Source: DUOD01 sp050945235
Lineage (GTDB): Bacteria > Bacillota > Clostridia > DUOD01
DNA: 8,671 nt
Reading direction: 5' to 3'
NCBI GenBank assembly: GCA_050945235.1
Contig: JBMNSO010000079.1
Span: 1-8,671 of the forward strand
Below are positions 1 to 6,220 of this stretch, in pieces; within the stretch, counting starts at the first letter, position 1; the number at the start of each line of letters is the position of its first letter. The notes below the pieces were generated by a model. It saw only the letters and a list, made by a program, of their open reading frames with translations. It made no database searches and was not told the origin of the DNA. A program made the position numbers and the translations under genes.

Positions 1-263
1 CCGGTTGATAGTATTAATGTTCTTTATTATACTGGCTGGACAACCGAGGGAATTTACACACTAATTTGGACTTGACTTTGCTGTTGACTGTAATTAGTTA
101 TTATGTTATTAAATATACAAGGTTTGGGATTCGGCTGTGGTCTGTAAGGGAAGATTATGACACGGCAAGTTCAGTAGGAATTAATGCGAGAAGGATACAG
201 TCGGTTGCCATTACTCTTATAGGAAAATCAGTAGAACCGGCCAAAAGGTATAATAGGAGTTAA
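1..263 (+). pseudogene. Remnant of a BPD_transp_2-type ABC transporter permease (LivM-like), frameshifted and truncated
   Basis: The frame read from base 1 gives a hydrophobic stretch containing VLYYTGWTTEGIYTLIWT and stops at 73-75. The similarity continues in another frame from about base 66, with a hydrophobic segment, then KYTRFGIRLWSVREDYDTA and SVGINARRIQ, ending at the TAA at 261-263. The pattern TRFG-x6-VRED-x5-S-x-GIN-x2-R is the cytoplasmic loop typical of branched-chain amino acid/sugar permeases of the BPD_transp_2 family; the RED form resembles LivM more than RbsC. A one-base loss near 63-75 would join the two frames. After the loop the expected further membrane helices are missing and the frame ends in an unrelated short tail. 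The start lies outside the window, so whether the 5' part is intact is unknown. No ribosome binding site precedes the TTG at 66. I am fairly sure of the family and of the broken state, less sure of the substrate class. Confidence 0.6.
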
Positions 264-292
264 TAAATAATAGTAAAAGGGAGGTAAATAAA

Positions 293-1201
293 ATGTGTAA
301 AATTACCGTAGTGGGCAGCTTGAATATGGATATGTCATTGACAATACCGAAAGTCCCAGTTGTGGGAGAGACCGTAATTGGAGATGGGCTTATGGTATGC
401 CCCGGAGGAAAGGGGGCTAACCAGGCAGTTGCGGCTGTAAGGCTAGGAGGCAAGGTAAGCATGATAGGCTGCGTTGGGAATGATGCCCATGGTAGGAGTC
501 TGCTGAATAATCTATCAGCCAATAATGTGGACATTGATAATGTTAAGATTTTAGATGATACTCCGTCCGGGTTGGCCATGATAGGTATATATAATGGGGA
601 TAATATGATACTTGTTTATCCCGGTGCCAATTCTAGGGTTACCCCTGATATAATTGATTCTAATGAAGAACTAATAAAAAACAGTTCGATGTTAGTTCTG
701 CAACTCGAAATACCTATGGAAACTGTGGAATATGCAGTAAAGATTTCTAAAAAACATAATGTAAAGGTGCTTTTAAACCCTGCCCCTGCCAAACAACTGG
801 CGGGTGAGTTGCTAGCCGGAGTAGATATTATAACACCCAATCAAAGTGAATGTGAAGTTATTACAGGTATTAAAGTAAACAATATCAATGATGCAAAAAA
901 GGCGATATCAGTCATAAAAGAAATGGGGGTGGGGCAGGTTATTGTTACAATGGGGTCCCAAGGTGTAGTGTACAATAATGCTGATGAGATAATATACAAA
1001 CCTGCGCATAAGGTGAAAGTAGTAGATACGACTGCTGCGGGAGATTCATTTAATGGCGCCTTGGCGGTTGCCCTATCGCAGGGGAAGTCAGTGGATAAAG
1101 CTATAGATTTTGCTAATATAGTGGGAGCCCTTACTGTTACTAAAAAAGGTGCCCAACCATCCCTCCCTACAATAGAAGATGTTGAGTCTTTTAGTAGTTA
1201 A
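293..1201 (+). CDS. rbsK: Ribokinase (PfkB family carbohydrate kinase)
   Basis: This cytoplasmic sugar kinase is expected to transfer the ATP gamma-phosphate to O5 of D-ribose, feeding ribose 5-phosphate to the pentose phosphate pathway. The protein has 302 residues, the usual ribokinase length. The N-terminal GSLNMD (residues 8-13) carries the Asn and Asp that bind sugar in ribokinases. The first PfkB signature, GGKGANQAVAAVRLGG, begins at residue 38. The second signature, DTTAAGDSFNGA, begins at residue 245 and contains the anion-hole AAG and the catalytic base D251. The ATG is set by the strong site AAAAGGGAGGT at 275-285, eight bases upstream. The gene follows a broken permease fragment, so it may be the survivor of a sugar uptake operon; no rbsD or other rbs gene is visible. 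I see no clear terminator after it. Another pentose or nucleoside as substrate cannot be excluded, but NMD and DTTAAGDSF fit ribokinase best. Confidence 0.92.
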   Translation: MCKITVVGSLNMDMSLTIPKVPVVGETVIGDGLMVCPGGKGANQAVAAVRLGGKVSMIGCVGNDAHGRSLLNNLSANNVDIDNVKILDDTPSGLAMIGIYNGDNMILVYPGANSRVTPDIIDSNEELIKNSSMLVLQLEIPMETVEYAVKISKKHNVKVLLNPAPAKQLAGELLAGVDIITPNQSECEVITGIKVNNINDAKKAISVIKEMGVGQVIVTMGSQGVVYNNADEIIYKPAHKVKVVDTTAAGDSFNGALAVALSQGKSVDKAIDFANIVGALTVTKKGAQPSLPTIEDVESFSS

Positions 1202-1309
1202 GTGGATACAAACCGTATCAATGAAGAGGTTTTTATAACGATATACAATCAGAAAGCAGCCCGATTTCCTTTCATCGATGGTGTAGTAAGCCATCACAAT
1301 AAAGCATAA
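1202..1309 (+). other. Short open frame directly after rbsK, possible gene remnant
   Basis: GTG at 1202-1204 touches the rbsK stop, and the same frame stays open for 35 codons to the TAA at 1307-1309. It has no ribosome binding site of its own. The stretch ARFPFIDGVVSHH faintly recalls the YPNVDGVVALTH region of altronate/galactarate dehydratases, but this match is from memory and is short. It could be a fossil of a neighbouring sugar-acid gene or simply a chance open frame. Within it, GATGG (1277-1281) and CCATC (1291-1295) can form a five-pair hairpin with no T-run after it, so it is not a convincing terminator for rbsK. Confidence 0.2.
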
Positions 1310-1326
1310 TTGTTCCAAAGCAATAG

Positions 1327-1355
1327 TTGACATATTTATTTACCGGTGATACTAT
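1327..1355 (+). promoter_or_regulatory. Sigma-A-type promoter with extended -10 for the riboswitch/ATPase unit
   Basis: A perfect -35 TTGACA lies at 1327-1332. A 17-base spacer leads to TACTAT (1350-1355), preceded by TG at 1347-1348, an extended -10. This predicts transcription from about 1361-1363, some 25 bases before the aptamer helix P1. The spacing and its place just upstream of a recognisable riboswitch make it the likely promoter for the ATPase mRNA. Confidence 0.72.
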
Positions 1356-1385
1356 ATCTTAGTAATAATAATATATGTACTATTT

Positions 1386-1488
1386 CCATAGGGGGAGTAA
1401 CTTACCTGTATAATCAGGTTTCAAAGTCGTCACGACGGAGAATATCCCGGCTTTGATTACTTAAATAAAGTATAGTGAGACTCTATGG
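1386..1488 (+). ncRNA. yybP-ykoY manganese riboswitch aptamer
   Basis: The layout fits the yybP-ykoY class, known to bind Mn2+ and to control metal exporters and P-type ATPases. P1 pairs CCATAG (1386-1391) with CTATGG (1483-1488). The conserved GGGGAGTAA follows at 1392-1400. A hairpin ACCTG/CAGGT (1404-1408, 1415-1419) comes next. TCAAAG (1421-1426) pairs with CTTTGA (1451-1456) and encloses the conserved CGTCA (1428-1432). A further hairpin TACTT/AAGTA lies at 1458-1462 and 1468-1472. GAGAC at 1477-1481 precedes the 3' strand of P1. In the known structures the metal joins the GGGGAGUA and CGUCA loops and stabilises P1. Here the 3' strand of P1 is also part of a terminator stem, so metal binding should favour read-through into the ATPase gene. 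Confidence 0.88.
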
Positions 1489-1518
1489 CTAGAGAATGTT
1501 CTGGCCGTAGAGTTTTTT
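1480..1518 (+). terminator. Riboswitch-controlled intrinsic terminator
   Basis: Bases 1480-1493 pair with 1500-1513 along 14 positions, two of them G-T wobbles, around a loop of about six bases, and a T6 run follows at 1513-1518. The 5' arm contains CTATGG (1483-1488), which is also the 3' strand of aptamer helix P1, so terminator and closed aptamer exclude each other. This predicts attenuation without Mn2+ and read-through with it. Confidence 0.85.
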
Positions 1519-1624
1519 GTTGTGGCTATGTAAAAAATGGACAAGGAGGCGTTTATCGAAGATGTAAAATATACATATTTTCTTTAATAATGCTTCTGCA
1601 GTTTTTATGAAAGGAATCTATACA
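1519..1624 (+). promoter_or_regulatory. Untranslated leader between terminator and ATPase start, with an unused strong Shine-Dalgarno
   Basis: AAGGAGG at 1543-1549 is a near-perfect Shine-Dalgarno sequence but has no gene after it. The next ATG (1562-1564) is followed at once by TAA, a start-stop pair, 12 bases downstream. An ATG at 1537 opens a 16-codon frame to 1587 that includes the AAGGAGG but has no ribosome binding site. AAAATAT/ATATTTT (1566-1572, 1575-1581) can form a weak hairpin. The actual ATPase site is AAAGGA at 1610-1615. The purpose of the upstream site is unknown. Confidence 0.4.
1610..1615 (+). promoter_or_regulatory. Ribosome binding site that decides the ATPase start
   Basis: AAAGGA lies inside the codons following the ATG at 1607 and ten bases before the ATG at 1625. 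The bases ahead of 1607 are T-rich (GTTTTT) with no purine tract, so translation most likely begins at 1625. Confidence 0.65.
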
Positions 1625-4258
1625 ATGGATAAATATTATAGCAAGACATCGGAAGAAGTAATGAAAATATTGGGAGTTTCAGATAGCGGTTTAAATGACC
1701 AAGATGTAACAATCGGTCGGGAAAAATTTGGTTATAATGAATTAAAACAGTCGGACAGGCAGGGTTTTGCCCAGGTATTACTAGGACAGTTTAAGGACTT
1801 TTTGGTGATAATATTATTGGTGGTGGCCGTTATTTCCATATTTCTGGGGGAACTCGAAAGCACCCTTGTTATATTGGTGGTTGTGGCAATCAATGGTGTG
1901 CTGGGTACCATACAACATATTAAGGCCCAGCAATCACTGGACAGTCTTAAGGCCCTGTCTTCGCCCACGGCCAAGGTATTAAGGAATGGACAAAAGATTG
2001 AGATACCATCCAGGGAATTAGTGGTGGGAGACATTGTATACCTGGATGCCGGGGATTATATAAGTGCGGACGGGAGAATACTGGAAACCCACAGCCTCCA
2101 AGTAAACGAAAGTTCTTTAACGGGTGAATCGGAGAGTGTGTTAAAGACATCGGACCCAATTTATGAGGACCAGCCAGCCATTGGAGACAGGACGAATATG
2201 GTCTTTTCCGGAAGCTACGTCACCTATGGCAGGGCGGTTGTTTTAGTAACCGCCACAGGCATGAATACCGAAATTGGTAAGATTGCCAATTTATTGGAAA
2301 CTGCAAAGGATAAAAAAACGCCCTTGCAAGTAAGCCTGGACGGTTTTGGCAAAAAGCTCGCCTTAATGATAATGATTATATGTGCCTTTGTTTTTATCAT
2401 AGATATGTTTAGAGGCAGGGATATTATAGAGTCCTTTATGTTTGGGGTTTCCCTTGCGGTAGCTGCCATTCCCGAAGCCTTAAGTTCTATAGTCACCATT
2501 GTCCTTGCCCTGGGTACACAGAAAATGGCTGACCAAAATGCTATTGTCAGAAAACTCCATAGTGTGGAGAGCTTAGGCAGCATCTCCGTCATTTGTTCAG
2601 ATAAAACAGGTACCTTAACGCAAAATAAAATGACTGTTAAGAAGGTATTTATAGACGATAAGATAATAGATTACAATCCCATTAACCAAGTTGACGCGTT
2701 GGGGGAAAAGCTTATGAAAATGGCCTTGCTTTGCAATGATGCCGTTAGCGCTGACCAAAAAGGGATAGGCGATCCCACCGAGGTGGCATTGGTTAACTTG
2801 GGCAAAGCATGGGGCTTGGATGAGCTTACTATAAGGGAAAACCATACCAGATTGGATGAAGTGCCCTTCGATTCCGACAGGAAACTGATGAGCACCCTTA
2901 ACAGGTTTGGAGGAAAATCCATAATGATCACCAAGGGAGCACCGGATGTGCTTTTGCCTAGGGCTATAAAGATAGAAACCTCCCATGGCCTGGAAACACT
3001 CACCCGAGCCCATAGGGATGAAATCGAAAGGGTAAATAAGGCCTTTTCAATGGACGGGCTTAGGGTGCTGGCCTTTGCATACAAGGAGATAAAGAACGAT
3101 CTAGGTATTAATGCTCAGGATGAGGATAAGCTCACATTCTTAGGACTTGTGGCTATGATGGACCCTCCACGCCTGGAGTCCGGACAAGCAGTGGCTAGCT
3201 GTAAGAGTGCCGGTATTAAACCGGTGATGATTACGGGCGACCATAAGATAACTGCCTGTGCCATCGCAAAGGAATTGGGCATATTGGAGGATGAATCCCA
3301 AGCCATGGAAGGTTTTGAACTGGAGAACATAGATGATGAACAGCTAAAGGAAAGGGTAGAGGATATTTCCGTATATGCCAGAGTGTCCCCTGAACATAAG
3401 ATACGAATTGTAAGGGCATGGCAACAAAAGGGTAACGTAGTTGCCATGACCGGTGACGGGGTGAATGATGCCCCGGCTTTGAAGCAGGCAGATATAGGTG
3501 TTGCCATGGGTATTACCGGAACAGATGTTGCAAAGGACGCCGCTGCCATGGTACTGACCGACGATAATTTCTCCACCATCGTCAAAGCAGTTGCCTATGG
3601 CAGAAGTATATTTACCAATATCAAAAACTCCATAAGGTTTTTACTGTCGGGGAATACCGCTGGGATAATGTCGGTACTGTATGCATCCATTGCGGCGCTG
3701 CCGGCTCCCTTTGCACCGGTTCATCTATTGTTCATTAATCTTTTAACCGATAGCCTGCCGGCTATAGCAATAGGTCTTGAACCCCATAATCCAAATGTAA
3801 TGAGGGAAAGGCCTCGGGATATAAATACATCCATACTGAATAAGGGCTTCGTCAATGGTATAATGATAGAGGGGCTTATAATAGCCTTTGCTACCATGGC
3901 GGCCTTCCATTTGGGACTGGCATCGGGTGGAGCCGGTGTTGCCAAAACAATGGCCTTTGCTACCCTGTGCCTATCCAGATTGTTCCATGGCTTTAATTCG
4001 AGATCTAAAGAATCCATATTCAGCGTAGGGGTATTTTCCAACAAATTTGTATGGTTTGCTGCAATAATCGGCTGTTTACTGCTAACTGCAGTTTTGAATA
4101 TAAGACCGCTGATGGAAATGTTTGAGGTTGCACCCCTTAGCGGGACGCAGACGTGGTTTGTATACGGCTTGTCCCTTATGCCTCTAGTATTGGTACAAAC
4201 ATATAAAATACTGTTTGCACAAAAATCCTATAGTAGATCCGCTTCGGTTTTTAGGTGA
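1625..4258 (+). CDS. P2-type cation-translocating ATPase (Ca2+/Mn2+ type)
   Basis: This membrane pump couples ATP hydrolysis to cation export. I start it at ATG 1625 (877 residues) because AAAGGA at 1610-1615 sits ten bases upstream, while an in-frame ATG at 1607 has no such site. Residue numbers count from 1625. It has the full family order: N-terminal cation ATPase domain; actuator motif TGES (166-169); helix M4 motif PEAL (283-286); phosphorylation motif DKTGTLT with D326; ATP-site KGAP (from K437); TGDH (from 537); hinge TGDGVNDAP (from 609); helix M6 NLLTDSLP with N705 and D709; and C-terminal membrane helices. The M4 Glu (E284) and M6 Asn/Asp match cation site II of SERCA-type pumps. 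In M5 the SERCA site I Glu aligns with G680, suggesting a single transported ion as in PMCA-like bacterial Ca2+ pumps. The upstream Mn2+ riboswitch argues for Mn2+ export or a shared Mn2+/Ca2+ role. Family certain; ion inferred. Confidence 0.93.
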   Translation: MDKYYSKTSEEVMKILGVSDSGLNDQDVTIGREKFGYNELKQSDRQGFAQVLLGQFKDFLVIILLVVAVISIFLGELESTLVILVVVAINGVLGTIQHIKAQQSLDSLKALSSPTAKVLRNGQKIEIPSRELVVGDIVYLDAGDYISADGRILETHSLQVNESSLTGESESVLKTSDPIYEDQPAIGDRTNMVFSGSYVTYGRAVVLVTATGMNTEIGKIANLLETAKDKKTPLQVSLDGFGKKLALMIMIICAFVFIIDMFRGRDIIESFMFGVSLAVAAIPEALSSIVTIVLALGTQKMADQNAIVRKLHSVESLGSISVICSDKTGTLTQNKMTVKKVFIDDKIIDYNPINQVDALGEKLMKMALLCNDAVSADQKGIGDPTEVALVNLGKAWGLDELTIRENHTRLDEVPFDSDRKLMSTLNRFGGKSIMITKGAPDVLLPRAIKIETSHGLETLTRAHRDEIERVNKAFSMDGLRVLAFAYKEIKNDLGINAQDEDKLTFLGLVAMMDPPRLESGQAVASCKSAGIKPVMITGDHKITACAIAKELGILEDESQAMEGFELENIDDEQLKERVEDISVYARVSPEHKIRIVRAWQQKGNVVAMTGDGVNDAPALKQADIGVAMGITGTDVAKDAAAMVLTDDNFSTIVKAVAYGRSIFTNIKNSIRFLLSGNTAGIMSVLYASIAALPAPFAPVHLLFINLLTDSLPAIAIGLEPHNPNVMRERPRDINTSILNKGFVNGIMIEGLIIAFATMAAFHLGLASGGAGVAKTMAFATLCLSRLFHGFNSRSKESIFSVGVFSNKFVWFAAIIGCLLLTAVLNIRPLMEMFEVAPLSGTQTWFVYGLSLMPLVLVQTYKILFAQKSYSRSASVFR

Positions 4259-4277
4259 CACCCTTGGGATGAGATGC

Positions 4278-4306
4278 TTTACTAAATCTTCCCTGCGTGG
4301 TATAGT
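4278..4306 (+). promoter_or_regulatory. Putative promoter for the small membrane protein gene
   Basis: TTTACT (4278-4283), a 17-base spacer and TATAGT (4301-4306) with TG at 4298-4299 form an extended -10 promoter of moderate quality. Transcription would begin near 4313, about 30 bases before the ATG at 4343. The rest of the short gap after the ATPase shows no terminator. Confidence 0.5.
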
Positions 4307-4342
4307 AGGATTAACACAGGTCAATAATACGGGGGGTTGAAA

Positions 4343-4861
4343 ATGGGTAGAAAAATAAAGCTTTATAATGTGATATTTCCAATCTGGTTTATTTGGCTTA
4401 TACCTCCCGTAATAGCCTTAGCCCTAGTAGGGAATTTTTTAATCGACAGTGGGGTAATATTCGTTGGTCTTGCCATATTTAAGGTAAGTGCAGCAACGGG
4501 TTTGACCAAAAAGGAAATCTATAAAGCAACCATTCTAAAGGTATGGTTGTTTGGCTTTTTAGCCGATATTATAGCAACAATACCGCTGGTACTTATATTG
4601 ATAATACAGTTAACGCCAATGCCTGATGAGGTATATCAAGCACTGGCCATGAATCCATTTTCTAATGTATGGGCCCTAATAATAATCATTTCATGTATGA
4701 TACTTGCCTCCTTTTTCATATATATTTTCAATTATAATATTTCCTTAAAGGGTGTTATAAGAGAAAGGGTGCTAAGGGCAAAACTCGCAGTTTTTCTGGC
4801 TGTTATAACCACACCCTGGACATTTCTTATCCCTACTCAATTACTATACAAAGGATTTTAA
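4343..4861 (+). CDS. Small multi-pass membrane protein of unknown function
   Basis: I do not recognise this family. The protein has 172 residues from ATG 4343, chosen because the purine run GGGGGG at 4331-4336 is six bases upstream; an in-frame TTG at 4337 directly touches that run and is unlikely to be the start. A basic N-terminus (MGRKIKLYN) leads into about five hydrophobic stretches, roughly residues 10-30, 32-46, 68-90, 105-129 and 147-168. A lysine-containing loop (TGLTKKEIYK) follows the second and a basic loop (RERVLRAK) precedes the last. No enzyme or transporter motif is visible. It has its own likely promoter and sits between a cation pump and a LacI-type regulator, so the neighbours say little about its job. 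Its hydrophobic pattern and ribosome binding site make it a genuine gene. Confidence 0.75.
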   Translation: MGRKIKLYNVIFPIWFIWLIPPVIALALVGNFLIDSGVIFVGLAIFKVSAATGLTKKEIYKATILKVWLFGFLADIIATIPLVLILIIQLTPMPDEVYQALAMNPFSNVWALIIIISCMILASFFIYIFNYNISLKGVIRERVLRAKLAVFLAVITTPWTFLIPTQLLYKGF

Positions 4862-4908
4862 AGCTGTTAATATTAATTGAGTTATAGGCTTGTTTGTATT
4901 TTATTTTC

Positions 4909-4922
4909 TGATGACGTTTAAA
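4909..4922 (+). promoter_or_regulatory. Degenerate LacI-type operator, possible auxiliary site
   Basis: TGATGACGTTTAAA agrees with the stronger operator TGATAACGTTAACA at 11 of 14 positions, including the central CG. Its centre lies 74 bases upstream of that operator's centre, close to seven helical turns, which would suit DNA looping by a repressor tetramer or paired dimers. The site is weak and could be chance in AT-rich DNA. Confidence 0.35.
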
Positions 4923-4967
4923 AAAATAACATTAATGTAGAAGGATTTTTATTTCTTTTGTAGAATA

Positions 4968-4973
4968 TATAAT
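4968..4973 (+). promoter_or_regulatory. Putative -10 element of the LacI-family gene
   Basis: TATAAT is a perfect -10, but the -35 region 17-18 bases upstream is only a T-rich run. Transcription would begin near 4980, so the operator at 4983-4996 would cover the first transcribed bases, a position suited to autorepression. The rest of the 202-base gap (4862-5063) is AT-rich and holds three copies of TGTAGAA (4936, 4959 and 5004) with no known meaning. Confidence 0.45.
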
Positions 4974-4982
4974 ATTAATTCA

Positions 4983-4996
4983 TGATAACGTTAACA
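4983..4996 (+). promoter_or_regulatory. LacI-family operator upstream of the repressor gene
   Basis: TGATAACGTTAACA is a near-palindrome with the central CG typical of LacI-family operators. With its preceding A it matches the 15-base site at 6181-6195 at 14 positions. It lies just downstream of a TATAAT box. It also fits the CcpA cre consensus with one mismatch, so catabolite control is an alternative; near-identity between the two sites at positions free in cre favours the local regulator. Confidence 0.65.
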
Positions 4997-5063
4997 TTTT
5001 CATTGTAGAAACATATATGATCTTAACCAATAACATTATTTATAGAATAGGTGGAATACAAAT

Positions 5064-6125
5064 TTGGTTACATTAAAGGATATAGCTAAACAGGCCGGTG
5101 TTTCTGCAATGACTGTTTCCCGGGTGGTAAACAAAAATGCACGGGTGAGCGATGAAACACGGAAACGGGTTATGAAGGCAATAAGGGAGCTTAAATATAA
5201 ACCCAATACCGTTGCAAGAAGTCTAGTTACAAAACAAACCCGGACAATAGGGTTGCTTATTGCCAGCATTTCAAATATTTTCTACGCTGATGTGGTTCAT
5301 GGCGTAGAGGATTATGCCCATGAAAAAGGATATAATGTTATACTATGTAATGCAGATGGTAAACAGAGGGAAAAGGAATATATAGATGTACTAATAGAAA
5401 AATGTGTGGACGGTATAATCTTTTCCCATTTAGAGATAGGTATAAAGCAGATTTTTGAACTAAAACAGTTGAACATTCCATGTGTGCTTATAGATAATGA
5501 GATCCAGGGTTACAATACCTCCAATATTTATACCAACAATGTATTGGGAGGGTACTTGGCCACTGAATATCTGATACAGCTAGGTCATACAAAAATTGCA
5601 CATATCCACGGTAGCTTGAAATACAACCAAGAAAAGAAAAATAAGCTATATACCGAAACGTTTCAGTTTAGAATTTGGAAGGATAGAATGACAGGGTATA
5701 TTGATACTCTGGCAAAATATAATATAGCAATGGTCCCCGAATACATACAAGAAGGGGATGGTACTGCGGAAAATGGTGTGTATGGGGGATATATGGCAAT
5801 GAAGGAACTGTTAAAGCTTAACGATAGACCTACTGCAATATACGCAGCCAACGATTTAATGGCCATAGGTGCTATTAATGCAATTCGTGAAGCAGGATTT
5901 GATGTCCCCGATGATTTTTCCGTAGTAGGATACGACGGAATATGTTTTTCTGATATGATTTATCCTAAATTGACGACTATTGCTCAGCCTAGATACGAAA
6001 TAGGTGTTAATGCATCAAAACTACTTTTAGACCTAATAAAGGACAATAACAATATTCAAAATATCACATTAGACCCCAAACTAATCGTTAGAGGTTCTAC
6101 AAAAAAGTATATATCTAAAGCATAA
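5064..6125 (+). CDS. LacI-family transcriptional regulator
   Basis: A cytoplasmic DNA-binding repressor of 353 residues, probably releasing DNA when it binds a sugar-like effector. The start is TTG 5064, set by AGGTGG at 5049-5054 nine bases upstream; it puts the LacI helix-turn-helix at the very N-terminus, as is usual. The HTH covers residues 4-23 (KDIAKQAGVSAMTVSRVVN), with A15/M16 at the positions that read the operator half-site. The hinge YKPNTVARSL (45-54) keeps the Leu that inserts into a central CpG step, matching the CG-centred operators nearby. The periplasmic-binding-like core runs from about residue 60 and has late motifs VVGYDG and LTTIAQP. A charged stretch near residues 192-208 (YNQEKKNKLYTETFQF) looks longer than is typical here. 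The gene precedes the URO-D and binding-protein genes and has operators both before and after it, so I infer autoregulation and control of that operon. The effector is unknown. Confidence 0.9.
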   Translation: MVTLKDIAKQAGVSAMTVSRVVNKNARVSDETRKRVMKAIRELKYKPNTVARSLVTKQTRTIGLLIASISNIFYADVVHGVEDYAHEKGYNVILCNADGKQREKEYIDVLIEKCVDGIIFSHLEIGIKQIFELKQLNIPCVLIDNEIQGYNTSNIYTNNVLGGYLATEYLIQLGHTKIAHIHGSLKYNQEKKNKLYTETFQFRIWKDRMTGYIDTLAKYNIAMVPEYIQEGDGTAENGVYGGYMAMKELLKLNDRPTAIYAANDLMAIGAINAIREAGFDVPDDFSVVGYDGICFSDMIYPKLTTIAQPRYEIGVNASKLLLDLIKDNNNIQNITLDPKLIVRGSTKKYISKA

Positions 6126-6181
6126 TAAGATTACACAGGTTTTGAACAGGGCCATTTATAAATAGTCTTTGAATTATTCGA

Positions 6182-6195
6182 TGATAACGATAACA
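6182..6195 (+). promoter_or_regulatory. LacI-family operator ahead of the URO-D/binding-protein operon
   Basis: TGATAACGATAACA differs at one position from the operator at 4983-4996. It ends 11 bases before the Shine-Dalgarno AAGGAG (6207-6212) of the URO-D gene, so bound protein would block transcription into that gene. I see no convincing -35/-10 pair in 6126-6181. As with its twin, a CcpA cre role is the main alternative. Confidence 0.65.
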
Positions 6196-6220
6196 CAAAA
6201 CTAAAAAAGGAGAGTATATA

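Noticed and set aside
1231..1246. Possible fourth LacI-type operator (TTATAACGATATAC) after rbsK
   Set aside because: Only the left half and the central CG agree with the operators at 4983 and 6182; the right half does not, and the place downstream of a gene is unlikely for an operator.
1277..1295. Hairpin GATGG/CCATC as an rbsK terminator
   Set aside because: The stem is only five pairs, the loop nine bases, and no T-run follows.
1088..1333. Minus-strand open frame of 81 codons overlapping the rbsK end
   Set aside because: It overlaps conserved ribokinase sequence, has no visible ribosome binding site, and the product is not recognisable.
3115..3585. Minus-strand open frame of 156 codons across the ATPase hinge region
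   Set aside because: The opposite strand encodes the invariant TGDGVNDAP motif of the ATPase; the antisense product has no family features.
6131..6170. Promoter for the URO-D operon (TTGAAC at 6142, TATAAA at 6157, TTACAC at 6131)
   Set aside because: No pair has acceptable spacing: TTGAAC to TATAAA is 9 bases and TTACAC to TATAAA is 20. A promoter probably exists near the operator, but I cannot place it.
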